Below the pieces are notes generated by a model. It had not been told where the DNA came from, ran no database searches, and worked only from the letters and a program-made list of their open reading frames with translations. This document shows, in pieces, positions 1-8,797 of a stretch of 64,000 bases of DNA. Source of the stretch: Planktomarina temperata RCA23 (GTDB lineage: Bacteria > Pseudomonadota > Alphaproteobacteria > Rhodobacterales > Rhodobacteraceae). The position numbers and the translations under genes were made by a program. Positions within the stretch are counted from its first letter, which is position 1. Each line of letters opens with the position of its first letter. Location of the stretch: positions 310,001-374,000 of the forward strand of contig NZ_CP003984.1 of assembly GCF_000738435.1 (NCBI RefSeq). Direction: 5' to 3'.

Positions 1-520
1 GAATCCGCTTCTGACGTTGGGTGCCATCGCGGTTTCAGCGGCGCCCACAACGTCTAGCTTTGAGACCACTCTCGAAATACGGCACGACGACAACACCGTA
101 GATGTCGGCCATTGCAATGGTGCTGCTTTTTGCGAGTTGGTCGCCAAGGCTGGCATAAAGTCCGACATGCTTCGGCCAGTCGGCATAGGTCAATTGTGGC
201 TCAAACCTTTGCACCACGCAGGCAAGTGGACGTTTTGTATGCTCACAAGGTATCGCATCGGGCTGTCTGCCATAAAACCGATGCCACCTTTTTGGATAAG
301 CATCGCGAGAACCGTATCGCCTTCTTGCATGCCATGGACAGCATCTAATGTGACTAAGCTGCAACGTGCGTAGTTGTCGTTGACCGCATGGACCGCGATA
401 AGCACGCCGATTAGTGATGAAAATGTGGGCTTCACGGCTATAACTCCAACCATATGGCTCGCAAATGAACCCCTTCGGTCGGCATCTAAATGCAGAGATC
501 CATGCTATGGTTGTGCGTGG
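1..520 (-). pseudogene. Degenerate RraA-family (HMG/CHA aldolase-like) gene remnant
   Basis: Two minus-strand frames together resemble an RraA / 4-hydroxy-4-methyl-2-oxoglutarate aldolase-type protein. One frame (about 453 down to 190) has a block reading like the RraA core, with GDTVLAMLIQKGG followed by a GFMAD segment where the family has G(V)VTDG. After a frameshift near 200-190, the other frame (to about 50) gives MADIYGVVVVP, which matches the family's GDAEGVVVVP end motif. Upstream, the HLDADRRGSF-like stretch may be the decayed N-terminus. No single frame covers the gene. RraA-like genes often sit in sugar-acid clusters, which fits the neighbours. The assignment is by eye; the gene is broken by at least one frameshift and possibly truncated by the window edge. 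Confidence 0.5.
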
Positions 521-617
521 AGAATTCATGCGCAAGGTCAGCTTTTTGGGCTTCCGATAATCAGTCGCCCCATGAATGGGGGCATCGCGCATTTTTTTGA
601 CGGCGAATTATACTTGC

Positions 618-633
618 ATTTGGTATACCAAAT
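618..633. promoter_or_regulatory. Perfect 16-bp palindrome, GntR (UxuR/ExuR-type) operator candidate
   Basis: ATTTGGTATACCAAAT is a perfect 16-bp palindrome. It contains TTGGTATACCAA, the core known for GntR-family hexuronate regulators such as UxuR and ExuR. It lies between the broken RraA-like gene (minus strand) and the broken SDR gene (plus strand), upstream of the uxaA-type gene. This is the expected place for the operator of a hexuronate cluster. The cognate regulator gene is not in the window. Confidence 0.65.
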
Positions 634-689
634 TGCCAACTTGTGAAAATACCGCCAATTCGGGGCTGCAATCATAAGGGGAGTTCACC

Positions 690-905
690 ATGCCATCCAT
701 TCTCATCACAGTTGCAGGCAGCGGCGTCGGCCGCGCAAGTGCCAAGGTGTTCTTGGCAGAGGGCTGGCATGTGGGCCTCGTTGGCCGACGCGAAGGACCG
801 CTTGCAGCAAACTGCAGAGGAACATAACCAAGCTTTGGTGTTGCCCTGTGATATCACCAATGAAACCGAAGTTGACACCGCCTGCGCCAGAAGCCAACAT
901 CCAGG
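690..905 (+). pseudogene. Truncated, frameshifted SDR oxidoreductase remnant
   Basis: An ATG at 690, preceded by AAGGGGAG, opens a classic SDR N-terminus: ILITVAGSGVGRASAKVF, a Rossmann TGxxxGxG-like motif, followed by WHVGLVGRR. The frame stops shortly after about 820. The continuation is found in another frame (TAEEHNQALVLPCDIT, the typical SDR CDIT/CDVT segment) and then loses similarity near 900. Only the first 60-70 codons of a roughly 250-residue SDR survive. The remnant directly precedes the uxaA-type gene and lies just downstream of the palindromic operator, so it was probably once the first gene of this operon. Confidence 0.6.
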
Positions 906-976
906 TGGACCAAAGGCTAGTCATGCACTAACTTCCAAACTGGACCACCCAAGTGGGGCTGCTCATAAGGATTGAG

Positions 977-2479
977 ATGGATTTCGTACGATTGGACCGA
1001 GCCGATACGGTGGTGACGGCGACCCGCAGTTTATCCCCTGACAGTGAAGTTGAGCGGATCGCTATCCGTTCCGCGATCCCCTCCGGCCATAAGGTCGCCA
1101 CCCAAGCAATGGCCGCAGGGGATCCTGTGCGCAAATATGCCCAAATCATCGGCTATGCGTCCTGTGACATTTTGCCAGGTGATCACGTGCATACCCACAA
1201 CGTGGCCTTTCGCAATACTGATACAGACTATGAGTTCTCAACAGATTTACGCGCCGTGGCACCGGCCGCGACGCAGGATTATTTCATGGGCTATCGCCGT
1301 GAAAACGGCACGGTTGGCACACGCAATTACCTTGCCATCGTCACCTCGGTCAATTGCTCTGCCACTGCCGCGCGCATGATCGCGGATCATTTTACGGCGG
1401 ATGTGCTGGCGGAGTATCCAAATGTGGACGGTGTGGCCGCCTTTGTGCATGGCACGGGATGCGGCATGGCCGACTCTGGTGATGGGTTTGAGGCTCTACA
1501 GCGGGTGATGTGGGGCTATGCCAAACATCCCAACCATGCTGGGGTGCTCATGGTGGGCCTCGGCTGTGAGATGAACCAAATTGATTGGTTGCTTGAGGCC
1601 TATGGGCTTAAGCACAGCGAGACCTTTCAAACGATGAATATTCAAAAAGTTGCAGGCCTGCGGCAGACCGTTGAGCTCGGCATTGCCAAAATCAAAGCTA
1701 TGCTGCCAATTGCCAATCAAGCACGCCGCGAGCAGTGCCCGGCCTCTGACTTGATGGTCGCGTTGCAATGCGGCGGCTCTGATGCTTGGTCAGGCGTGAC
1801 CGCCAATCCGGCGCTCGGTTATGCCTGCGATCTGTTGACGGCCCAAGGTGCGACGGGCGTGTTGGCCGAAACCCCTGAAATCTATGGTGCTGAGCATCTG
1901 TTGACCCGCCGTGCAGTGACCCCGGCGGTGGGTGAGCGCTTGCTTGGTCTGATCAAATGGTGGGAGGATTACACGGCGCGCAACAATGGCTCCATGGATA
2001 ACAATCCAAGCCCTGGCAATAAGGCTGGTGGTTTGACGACGATTTTGGAAAAATCACTTGGAGCGGCGGCAAAAGGCGGAACGTCACCTCTGACTGGGGT
2101 GTATAAATACGCCGAACCCGTGCGCAGCCGTGGGTTCACCTTCATGGACAGCCCGGGTTATGATCCGGCCTCGGTCACAGGCCAGATCGCCGGTGGCTGC
2201 AATCTGGTATGTTTCACCACGGGGCGCGGCTCTGCGTTTGGATCCAAACCTGCACCCACGATTAAGGTGGCCACCAATAGTGAAATGGCCAAGCGCATGT
2301 CGGAAGATATGGACATAGATGCCGGTGAAATTCTCTCCAAAGGCGTCAGCGTTGAGCAAAAGGGCCGCGAAATCTACGAGATGTTTTTGCGCGTGGCCTC
2401 CGGTGAGGTCACTAAATCTGAGGCGCAGGGGCTCGGGGATTATGAATTTGTTCCATGGCAAATTGGAGCAGTCATGTGA
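977..2479 (+). CDS. uxaA: UxaA-family altronate dehydratase
   Basis: Predicted Fe-dependent dehydratase turning D-altronate into 2-keto-3-deoxygluconate (KDG). At 500 residues it matches the fused form of the family: an N-terminal SAF domain (about residues 5-80, with SGHKVA and KYAQIIGYA) and a large C-terminal catalytic domain opening with YRRENGTVGTRNY (about 106-118). The C-terminal part carries GGCNLVCFTTGRGS, typical of UxaA/GarD proteins. An in-frame ATG exists at 953, but the ATG at 977 has TAAGGA six bases upstream and starts at the normal place for the family. Galactarate or other sugar-acid dehydratase activity is possible, because UxaA and GarD share this fold. The stop overlaps the next gene's GTG start. 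Confidence 0.85.
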   Translation: MDFVRLDRADTVVTATRSLSPDSEVERIAIRSAIPSGHKVATQAMAAGDPVRKYAQIIGYASCDILPGDHVHTHNVAFRNTDTDYEFSTDLRAVAPAATQDYFMGYRRENGTVGTRNYLAIVTSVNCSATAARMIADHFTADVLAEYPNVDGVAAFVHGTGCGMADSGDGFEALQRVMWGYAKHPNHAGVLMVGLGCEMNQIDWLLEAYGLKHSETFQTMNIQKVAGLRQTVELGIAKIKAMLPIANQARREQCPASDLMVALQCGGSDAWSGVTANPALGYACDLLTAQGATGVLAETPEIYGAEHLLTRRAVTPAVGERLLGLIKWWEDYTARNNGSMDNNPSPGNKAGGLTTILEKSLGAAAKGGTSPLTGVYKYAEPVRSRGFTFMDSPGYDPASVTGQIAGGCNLVCFTTGRGSAFGSKPAPTIKVATNSEMAKRMSEDMDIDAGEILSKGVSVEQKGREIYEMFLRVASGEVTKSEAQGLGDYEFVPWQIGAVM

Positions 2480-3480
2480 AACGGATTTTGGTGGTTGGCG
2501 GCGGGTTGATTGGCCTCCGGCATTTGGAGGCGGTCAAAGCCCATCCCGGGTGCAGCCTTGTCGGATTGGCCGATCCGAATATGTCGCTGGACGTTGATAC
2601 GCCGCGCTTTGCCTCTATGGCGGAGGTCACCGCGTCGGTGGATGGGGTGATTATCGCCACTCCGACCCATTTGCATGCAGCCCATGGCATGGAAGCGGCC
2701 GCGCGGGGCTGGCCGATGTTGATCGAAAAACCTGTGGCCGGAAGTCTTCAGCAAGCGCGCGAGCTGGCGAAGGTCTTACAGGACCACAAAATTGCGTCAC
2801 TCGTGGGCCATCACCGCCGCTATCATCGGGTGGTTCAGCAGTTGAAGTCGTGTTTGGACTCCGGACAGATCGGCGAGGTGGTGACGGTGCAGGTGATATG
2901 GGCCATGCGCAAGCCTGATGCGTATTTTCAGGGCAATTGGCGAACCCAAGACGGCAGCCCGGTCATGATAAATCTGGTGCATGACATTGATATACTGCGG
3001 TTTGCGATTGGTGAAATTGTCCAAGCCAAAGCGTTGCGGGGCCGGTCGCAACGTGGCGCTGTTCGGATCGAGACCGGTGCGATTGCATTTGGGTTTGAGA
3101 CCGGTGCAGTTGGAACGGTTGCCTTTTCTGACGTCACACCAAGCCCTTGGGGCTTTGAGGCCGGTACCGGCGAAAATCCTAATATCGGAGCGACCCATCA
3201 AGATATGATGTGGATCACGGGCACCAAAGGGGCCTTGAGCTTCCCCTCAATGACCCTATGGCAGGGTGAAGATTGGGGGCAGGCGGCGAGAAAAATTTCC
3301 ACCACCGCTGAGAAGAATGTAAAAGTGCCGTTGGACGCGCAGTTGGATCATTTCTTAGAGGTTATCGACGGGGCAGAGCCAATGATCGATGTGGCTGATG
3401 CCACGAGAACCTTGGAAGTTGCTTTGAGTTTAGAGGCTGAATTGGCCGGGCAATCTGAAATGGGCAGGGTGCAGGTGTGA
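2476..3480 (+). CDS. Gfo/Idh/MocA-family NAD(P)-dependent oxidoreductase (1)
   Basis: A 334-residue sugar or sugar-acid dehydrogenase of the glucose-fructose oxidoreductase / inositol dehydrogenase family. The N-terminal Rossmann fold shows VVGGGLIGLRHL, and the conserved IEKPV motif has its lysine at residue 85. The C-terminal domain has NLVHDIDILRFAIG, the usual position of the active-site Asp-x-Asp/His. The start chosen is GTG 2476: GGAG lies seven bases upstream and the codon overlaps the uxaA stop. An ATG at 2455 would force a 25-bp overlap. The substrate cannot be told from sequence; the place in the operon argues for a uronate or aldonate derivative. Confidence 0.85.
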   Translation: MKRILVVGGGLIGLRHLEAVKAHPGCSLVGLADPNMSLDVDTPRFASMAEVTASVDGVIIATPTHLHAAHGMEAAARGWPMLIEKPVAGSLQQARELAKVLQDHKIASLVGHHRRYHRVVQQLKSCLDSGQIGEVVTVQVIWAMRKPDAYFQGNWRTQDGSPVMINLVHDIDILRFAIGEIVQAKALRGRSQRGAVRIETGAIAFGFETGAVGTVAFSDVTPSPWGFEAGTGENPNIGATHQDMMWITGTKGALSFPSMTLWQGEDWGQAARKISTTAEKNVKVPLDAQLDHFLEVIDGAEPMIDVADATRTLEVALSLEAELAGQSEMGRVQV

Positions 3481-3515
3481 TGCGCTCATTCAGAAAATTT
3501 TAAAAAGGGACGACC

Positions 3516-4403
3516 ATGGGCAAAGCAAGAATTGGATTTATTGGACTGGGGCTCATGGGGGGCGCAATGGTGGGTCGGCTGCAAGATCTCGGCTATGCGC
3601 TGACGGTATTGGGCAACAAAGATCGCCGTCAGTTGGACAGTGCCATCTCCCGCGGAGCGCAAGAGGCCAGCACGGCCAAGGCTGTTGCTGAGGCCAGCGA
3701 CATCGTCATGTTGTGCATGGGAACGTCTGATCATGTTGAAAGCCGGATGCGCGGCGCGGATGGGGTGATTGCTGGGCTGCGTCCGGGGGCTGTTGTGGTG
3801 GACTTTGGCACCTCTTTGCCGGGCAGCAGCCGCGCGCTTGCCCTTGAGGTCGCTAAGGCCGGCGGGCAATTCTTAGATGCCCCATTAGGCCGCACGCCGG
3901 CCCATGCCAAAGATGGGCTACTCAATATTATGGCCTCTGGGGATAAGGCCGCCTTTGATGCGGTGGAGCCTGTTTTGCAAGATCAGGGCGAAAATGTGTT
4001 CTACTTAGGCGCGGTCGGATCTGGCCATACGATCAAATTGATCAATAACTTTTTCGGTATGACGATTGCCAATGCCATGGCAGAAGCTTTTGCTATGGCA
4101 GATGTGGCTGGGGTGGATCGCGCACAGCTCTATGATGTGATGGCGGCGGGACCGCTCCAGTCAGGCATGATGGGATTTGTCAAAGCCTATGGGGTGGATG
4201 GGGATCCGTCACAATTGGCTTTTGCAATCAAAAATGCCGCCAAAGACGTTGGATATTACGCACGCATGGCCGAAGAGGCTGGTGTCGACAGCCTTATGTC
4301 CAAAGGGCCACTGGCCGCGCTCAATGAAGCTTGTGACATGGGTCAAGCCGAGGATATGGTTAGTCAAATGGTTGATTTTTACGTTAAGCGGTTTCAAGCG
4401 TAA
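3516..4403 (+). CDS. HIBADH-family NAD(P)-dependent hydroxyacid dehydrogenase
   Basis: A 295-residue beta-hydroxyacid dehydrogenase (tartronate semialdehyde reductase / 3-hydroxyisobutyrate dehydrogenase family). The nucleotide-binding signature GFIGLGLMGGAMVGRL is at residues 6-21. The substrate and catalytic segment GSGHTIKLINNFF holds the catalytic lysine at K174. The length is normal for the family. In sugar-acid operons such enzymes often reduce tartronate semialdehyde (GarR/GlxR) or similar products, but the usual DFGTS segment (here VVVDFGTSLPGSS) does not settle substrate specificity. The SD is AAAAAGGGACG just before the ATG. The next gene begins two bases after the stop. Confidence 0.85.
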   Translation: MGKARIGFIGLGLMGGAMVGRLQDLGYALTVLGNKDRRQLDSAISRGAQEASTAKAVAEASDIVMLCMGTSDHVESRMRGADGVIAGLRPGAVVVDFGTSLPGSSRALALEVAKAGGQFLDAPLGRTPAHAKDGLLNIMASGDKAAFDAVEPVLQDQGENVFYLGAVGSGHTIKLINNFFGMTIANAMAEAFAMADVAGVDRAQLYDVMAAGPLQSGMMGFVKAYGVDGDPSQLAFAIKNAAKDVGYYARMAEEAGVDSLMSKGPLAALNEACDMGQAEDMVSQMVDFYVKRFQA

Positions 4404-4405
4404 CC

Positions 4406-5287
4406 ATGGCGGTTGTCGCAAAATCCATGGCGGACCTGCCGCGCCTTGGCATTCTTTTGATGCTGGCCGCATGGCTTTTGTTTTCATGGGTGGATACCGG
4501 TGCAAAATGGTTGGCCATGGCAGGGTTTTCGGCCTTTCAATTGGCCTTCATGCGCTATGCGGGGCATTTGGTGATATCCATTGGTGTGATTTCTAAAGAC
4601 GGATTTAATCTCGAGCGGTTCCAGACAGGGCATGTCTGGCAAGTGATCAGCCGAGCCTTGCTCTTGGTTTCTGCCACCCTGTCAAACTTTTATGCCTTGC
4701 AGTTTTTGCCCCTGACGGTGGTCTCGGCCATAATGTTTTCCAGCCCGGTGGTGGTGTGCTTTCTGTCGGTCTCCGTTCTGCGTGAGCGGGTGGAGCCCTG
4801 GCGCTGGGGCGTGATTTTCTTGGGATTTATCGGCGTCTTGATCGTTGTGCGCCCCTTTGGGACAGCCTTTCATCCGGCCATGCTGATGATTATGTATAAT
4901 GCGGTCGCGCTGGCGCTCTATTCGATCATGACGCGTCGATTGTCGGGCATTGTGGCGGTGGAGACCATGCAGTTCTACATGGGGTTTATCGGCACAGCGT
5001 TGATGGCACCCTTTGCAATTTGGACATGGACACAGCCTGACACCATTTGGGGCATGGTTGTGCTGGTCAGCCTGGGGGTCTTGGGCTGGGGCGGTCACCA
5101 GCTTTTGACCAATGCCCACCGCTTTGGCACCGCCAATCAGCTGATGCCATTTACCTATTCCTTTTTGGTCTTCGTCGCGATTTGGGGCTATCTATTGTTC
5201 GGCACGGTTCCAGATGCGGGCACAATTTTGGGGGCGATGGTGATCATGAGCGCTGGGTTGATCATTTGGCGCAGGGAGCAAAAATGA
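4406..5287 (+). CDS. DMT-superfamily (EamA) transporter
   Basis: An inner-membrane permease of the drug/metabolite transporter superfamily, 293 residues with about ten hydrophobic helices in two EamA repeats. The first helix is LGILLMLAAWLLFSW and the second repeat begins near LMIMYNAVALALYSIM. It is embedded between the hydroxyacid dehydrogenase and KDG kinase genes with two-base and four-base junctions, so it is co-transcribed with them. No TRAP, ABC or MFS uptake system for hexuronates is in the cluster, which makes this the only local candidate for uptake or export of a pathway metabolite. Direction and substrate are unknown. Confidence 0.85.
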   Translation: MAVVAKSMADLPRLGILLMLAAWLLFSWVDTGAKWLAMAGFSAFQLAFMRYAGHLVISIGVISKDGFNLERFQTGHVWQVISRALLLVSATLSNFYALQFLPLTVVSAIMFSSPVVVCFLSVSVLRERVEPWRWGVIFLGFIGVLIVVRPFGTAFHPAMLMIMYNAVALALYSIMTRRLSGIVAVETMQFYMGFIGTALMAPFAIWTWTQPDTIWGMVVLVSLGVLGWGGHQLLTNAHRFGTANQLMPFTYSFLVFVAIWGYLLFGTVPDAGTILGAMVIMSAGLIIWRREQK

Positions 5288-6147
5288 AGCGTATTGCCTG
5301 CATAGGCGAAGCCATGATCGAATTGTCGATGGAAGGTGATCAGGCGCACCTGGCTGTGGCCGGCGACACGCTCAATACAGCCATCTATCTCAAACGCAGC
5401 TTGCCGGACGTAACGGTCGATTATGTGACCTGTCTTGGGCAGGATATGTTTTCAAAGCGCATTGTGGACTTTATTGCAGCCAATGATTTGGGCCATTCCA
5501 ATATTCGGCGTATCGCGGATAAATCACCGGGGCTTTATGCCATTAACACCGCGCCAGATGGGGAGCGCAGTTTCACCTATTGGCGCAGTGACTCAGCCGC
5601 ACGCCAGATGTTTTCAGATGCAGATTTTGACTTTTTGGAGCAATTTGATGGCCTGTATTTGTCCGGGATCACGCTTGCAATTTTACCGCAAACCTTAAGG
5701 TTGGCCCTGTTGGAGTGGCTGAATGCGGCGCAGATTCAGGTTATTTTTGACAGCAACTATAGGCCGCACCTATGGGAGGATCGCGCGACGGCTCGCAAAA
5801 TCATAGCTGCGTTTTGGCGGCGGGCCGACATCTCTTTGCCATCGATTGATGATGAAATGGAAGTGTTTGGTGAGACAGAGGCACAGGTCGCGCAGCGGTT
5901 TTTGACACAAGCCAAATCTGGGGCGCTGAAACGTGGTGCACGCGGGCCTTTATCCCTCGGGGAGCCGGTTGTGGCGCAATATGAACCGGTGACAGAAGTT
6001 CTGGACACAACTGCGGCCGGCGACAGCTTCAATGGTGGTTATTTGGGCGCGCTCTTGTCGGGCAAGGGCCAAGCGGCGGCTCTCCAGTCGGGGCATGTGC
6101 TGGCGGCGCGGGTGGTGCAATATCGCGGTGCGATCATTCCAAAATGA
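5284..6147 (+). CDS. kdgK: 2-dehydro-3-deoxygluconokinase (KDG kinase)
   Basis: PfkB-family kinase that phosphorylates KDG to KDPG, the last step before KDPG aldolase. It starts MKRIACIGEAMIELS, has AGDTLNTAIYLKR, YWRSDSAA and FDSNYRPHLW in the same order as E. coli KdgK, and the C-terminal PfkB signature DTTAAGDSFNGGYL with the catalytic base at D247. It ends in YRGAIIP like the E. coli enzyme. At 287 residues it is about 20 shorter than E. coli KdgK; one visible shortening is just before KRGARGPL, where a beta strand is normally longer. The start overlaps the upstream transporter stop by four bases (ATGA). It ends convergently, overlapping uxuB by 14 bases. Confidence 0.88.
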   Translation: MKRIACIGEAMIELSMEGDQAHLAVAGDTLNTAIYLKRSLPDVTVDYVTCLGQDMFSKRIVDFIAANDLGHSNIRRIADKSPGLYAINTAPDGERSFTYWRSDSAARQMFSDADFDFLEQFDGLYLSGITLAILPQTLRLALLEWLNAAQIQVIFDSNYRPHLWEDRATARKIIAAFWRRADISLPSIDDEMEVFGETEAQVAQRFLTQAKSGALKRGARGPLSLGEPVVAQYEPVTEVLDTTAAGDSFNGGYLGALLSGKGQAAALQSGHVLAARVVQYRGAIIPK

Positions 6148-7333
6148 GCGGCGCCAAATCCTCTGCGCCAATCAGCTGTAACAACTGGCGCTCTGGCCGA
6201 GCGGAGATTGCGGCCCTCGCGATTTCCTCTGCCAAAGGATCATTCAGCTTTTTACCCAGTGCGGTTTGGGCGATGCAATAGGACATCCAAGCGCGTACGG
6301 CTGAGATCATAACGGGTGTAGCGCCCAGGCGCAGGGTGTCCAAAATTCGATAGGGAAGTTTTTGACTGCCATCCATTGCGATTTGATCCAAGCGATGGGC
6401 CAGTTCCGTATTGTCAAACCTAACGAGCAGCGCTTGCGCATAGGCCGGTACTTGGTCCTGGATGTCTTGGGGCAAGGTGGCGCCAGCCTCCATCATCAAA
6501 GACAGGGCTTGGCGGCGCAATTGCAGATCTGAAATGGCCTCATGAACAAAGTCATACCCCTGCGCGAGACCGGCATAGGCGAGAAATGAATGCGCGCCGT
6601 TCAGCATGCGCAATTTGCGCAGCTCGTGGGGCCGCACGTCTTGGACAAATTGCACATCCGGCCAATCGGGGCGTGGTCCGGCAAAACAATCTTCAATCAC
6701 CCATTCCCGAAACGCCTCGGTGGGCACAGCCATTGGGTCGTTGCACTCTTGGCGGATAAGGTCGGTGGTTGCTGGCGTGATCCGGTCAACCATGGCGTTG
6801 GGAAACCGTGCCAGGCTCCAATCAATAGTCAAATGTGCTGCCTGCGCAAATTGCTGGACGGCCTGACGCAAGGCGTCGCCATTGCCCGGGCGATTGTCAC
6901 AGCTCAAGATCGTGACAGGCCGATCTCTTTGGGCAAGGTCATGGGCAATGAAACCGATGAGGCCGCGCAGGGGCAGGCTAGTGAGATCAGCGGCGATCAC
7001 AGGGTCTTGCAAGTCAAGCTGGCCATGTTGATCCAGATGGTACCCCTTTTCGGTGACAGTTGCCGAGATGATATCGGCATGTGCCATAGCCTGTAAAATG
7101 GGCTGTTGGCCCTCTGAGGCCAAAAGAATGGTGTTTATCACTGCAATCTGTTTGACCCCAACACCTTGGACCTTGAGCGCATAGGCATAGTCCTGTGCCG
7201 CCAGACCATCGCGTGTGGTGCTGGAGCGCAGATTGACACCAATGACCTGCCAGTCGCCGCCAGCATCGGCTGTGTAATCCAATAGATGGGCTCGGGCAAA
7301 ATTGCCAAGGCCGAAGTGAACGATCTGCCGCAT
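6134..7333 (-). CDS. uxuB: Mannitol dehydrogenase-family protein, fructuronate/tagaturonate reductase
   Basis: Polyol-specific long-chain dehydrogenase of 399 residues. The N-terminal motif VHFGLGNFARAHLLDY is the family's NAD-binding segment, and KLRMLNGAHSFLAY contains the family's K-x5-N-x2-H catalytic signature. It is read right after uxaC (TAA of uxaC abuts its ATG), so it most likely reduces the product of UxaC: D-fructuronate to D-mannonate, possibly also D-tagaturonate to D-altronate, since no second reductase is present although both UxuA and UxaA are. It is shorter than E. coli UxuB or UxaB (about 480), as seen in some alphaproteobacterial homologues. UxuB versus UxaB cannot be decided by eye. 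Confidence 0.75.
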   Translation of the reverse strand: MRQIVHFGLGNFARAHLLDYTADAGGDWQVIGVNLRSSTTRDGLAAQDYAYALKVQGVGVKQIAVINTILLASEGQQPILQAMAHADIISATVTEKGYHLDQHGQLDLQDPVIAADLTSLPLRGLIGFIAHDLAQRDRPVTILSCDNRPGNGDALRQAVQQFAQAAHLTIDWSLARFPNAMVDRITPATTDLIRQECNDPMAVPTEAFREWVIEDCFAGPRPDWPDVQFVQDVRPHELRKLRMLNGAHSFLAYAGLAQGYDFVHEAISDLQLRRQALSLMMEAGATLPQDIQDQVPAYAQALLVRFDNTELAHRLDQIAMDGSQKLPYRILDTLRLGATPVMISAVRAWMSYCIAQTALGKKLNDPLAEEIARAAISARPERQLLQLIGAEDLAPLILE

Positions 7334-8698
7334 TTAAACCTCGATCCGATACGCTTGCCGCGCCAGGTCAACCGCCAGAAGCGGCGCGAGATCCTCTGCG
7401 CCCGAGAGGCCAAAAGCACCACGTTCGATTTGATGGCTCAAATGCAGGGCCACCCCGCGCCGCCACAGGTCATGGCGGGCCGGTATGGAGAGAAAAGCGC
7501 GGGTGTCATCGTTGAACCCGGCAAGATTGAAATAACCTGCGGTCTCAACCACTTGATCAAAATAGCGTGCAATCCCATTGGCGCTGTCGTGAAACCACCA
7601 AGGTGGCCCAATCCGCAGGCAGGGCCAATGGCCCGCCATAGGCGCCAAAGCGCGCGCATAGGTGGTTTCGTCGAGCGTGAAAAGAATGAGGCGCAGCTCC
7701 GCTGAATTGCCAACCCGGTTGAGCAATGCGTCCAGACCATTCACCCAATCGGTGGTGAGGGGGATATCGGCGCCCATGTCACGGCCGAACCTGTCTAAAA
7801 TTGTGCGGTTGGTATTGCGGCGACTGCCCGCATGGAGCTGCATGACCAGCCCATCTTCGATAGACATCTGCGCCATTTCAATCAGCATATGGCCATAAAA
7901 GCGCCGGGCCTCCTCTTGGGTGGCTGTGCCCTTTGCCACGCTGAGATAGAGCGGCCCTGGATCTGCGAGCCATTCGGTGTGCAAGATATCAATGGCATGA
8001 TCGGTGGCGGTTGCGCCGCAGTCTATGAACTCCGCACGGCGCATGCGCAAAGCGGCCAGATAGCTGTCAAAACTGTCGAGGCTGTGATCGGTGATCTTTG
8101 CCAGTTGCGCAAGGTTAGCGGCGAAATTTGGATCGAGCGGATCGAGCACCCCATCGGGGCGAAAGGTTGGGATCACCCGGCCGGGCCAATGGCTGGCGCG
8201 AAGGCTCTTGTGGTGGGCCAGATCATCCAAGGCTGAGTCGGTGGTGGCGAGGGTTTCAATGTTAAAGCGCTCAAACAGTGCACGGGGCAAAAACTCCGCT
8301 TGCTGCAAACGCTCCGAGATGTCGTCGTAGATCGCATCTGCGGTCTGCGCAGTGAGGGGCTGCGAGATTTGTAATGTTTCACTCAACACATACTCCATCC
8401 ACAGCCGGGTGGGTGTGCCGAGGAACAAGTGCCAATGCGCGGCGAAGAGGCGAAATACCTCGCGTGGATCTGCCTCAGCGCCAGGCGCGCCAATCCCAAG
8501 ATCTGCCATGGGGATACCTTGGGCATAGAGCATACGAAACACATAGTGATCTGGCGTGACCAAAAGCGCAGCAGGATTGGCGAAAGGTTGGTTTTGCGCA
8601 AACCAACTGGGATCGCAATGCCCATGGGGGGACACAATTGGTAGCTCTTTCATGCTGAGATACAGTCGCTCAGCGGTTGTGCTTAGAGTGCCTGTCAT
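7334..8698 (-). CDS. uxaC: Glucuronate isomerase
   Basis: Uronate isomerase of the amidohydrolase-like fold, interconverting D-glucuronate with D-fructuronate and D-galacturonate with D-tagaturonate. About 454 residues, normal for the family. The N-terminal SPHGHCDPSWF carries the conserved HxH metal motif, and GSRRNTN and HDSANGIARYFDQ are recognisable UxaC segments. An ATG lies at 8704, but the run of G that could serve as SD abuts it; the ATG at 8698 has the same G-run six bases upstream and is preferred. It is the first gene of the minus-strand pair uxaC-uxuB, divergent from the Gfo/Idh genes that start at 8798. Confidence 0.9.
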   Translation of the reverse strand: MTGTLSTTAERLYLSMKELPIVSPHGHCDPSWFAQNQPFANPAALLVTPDHYVFRMLYAQGIPMADLGIGAPGAEADPREVFRLFAAHWHLFLGTPTRLWMEYVLSETLQISQPLTAQTADAIYDDISERLQQAEFLPRALFERFNIETLATTDSALDDLAHHKSLRASHWPGRVIPTFRPDGVLDPLDPNFAANLAQLAKITDHSLDSFDSYLAALRMRRAEFIDCGATATDHAIDILHTEWLADPGPLYLSVAKGTATQEEARRFYGHMLIEMAQMSIEDGLVMQLHAGSRRNTNRTILDRFGRDMGADIPLTTDWVNGLDALLNRVGNSAELRLILFTLDETTYARALAPMAGHWPCLRIGPPWWFHDSANGIARYFDQVVETAGYFNLAGFNDDTRAFLSIPARHDLWRRGVALHLSHQIERGAFGLSGAEDLAPLLAVDLARQAYRIEV

Positions 8699-8797
8699 GT
8701 CCATCCCCCGGGCGGCGATATTTGCCTTTGGACTTTATATTGCAGCTTGCATCTTTGCAGCGCAATGGGTCAAAATTAAAGGAAGACAGGGGGGGCG

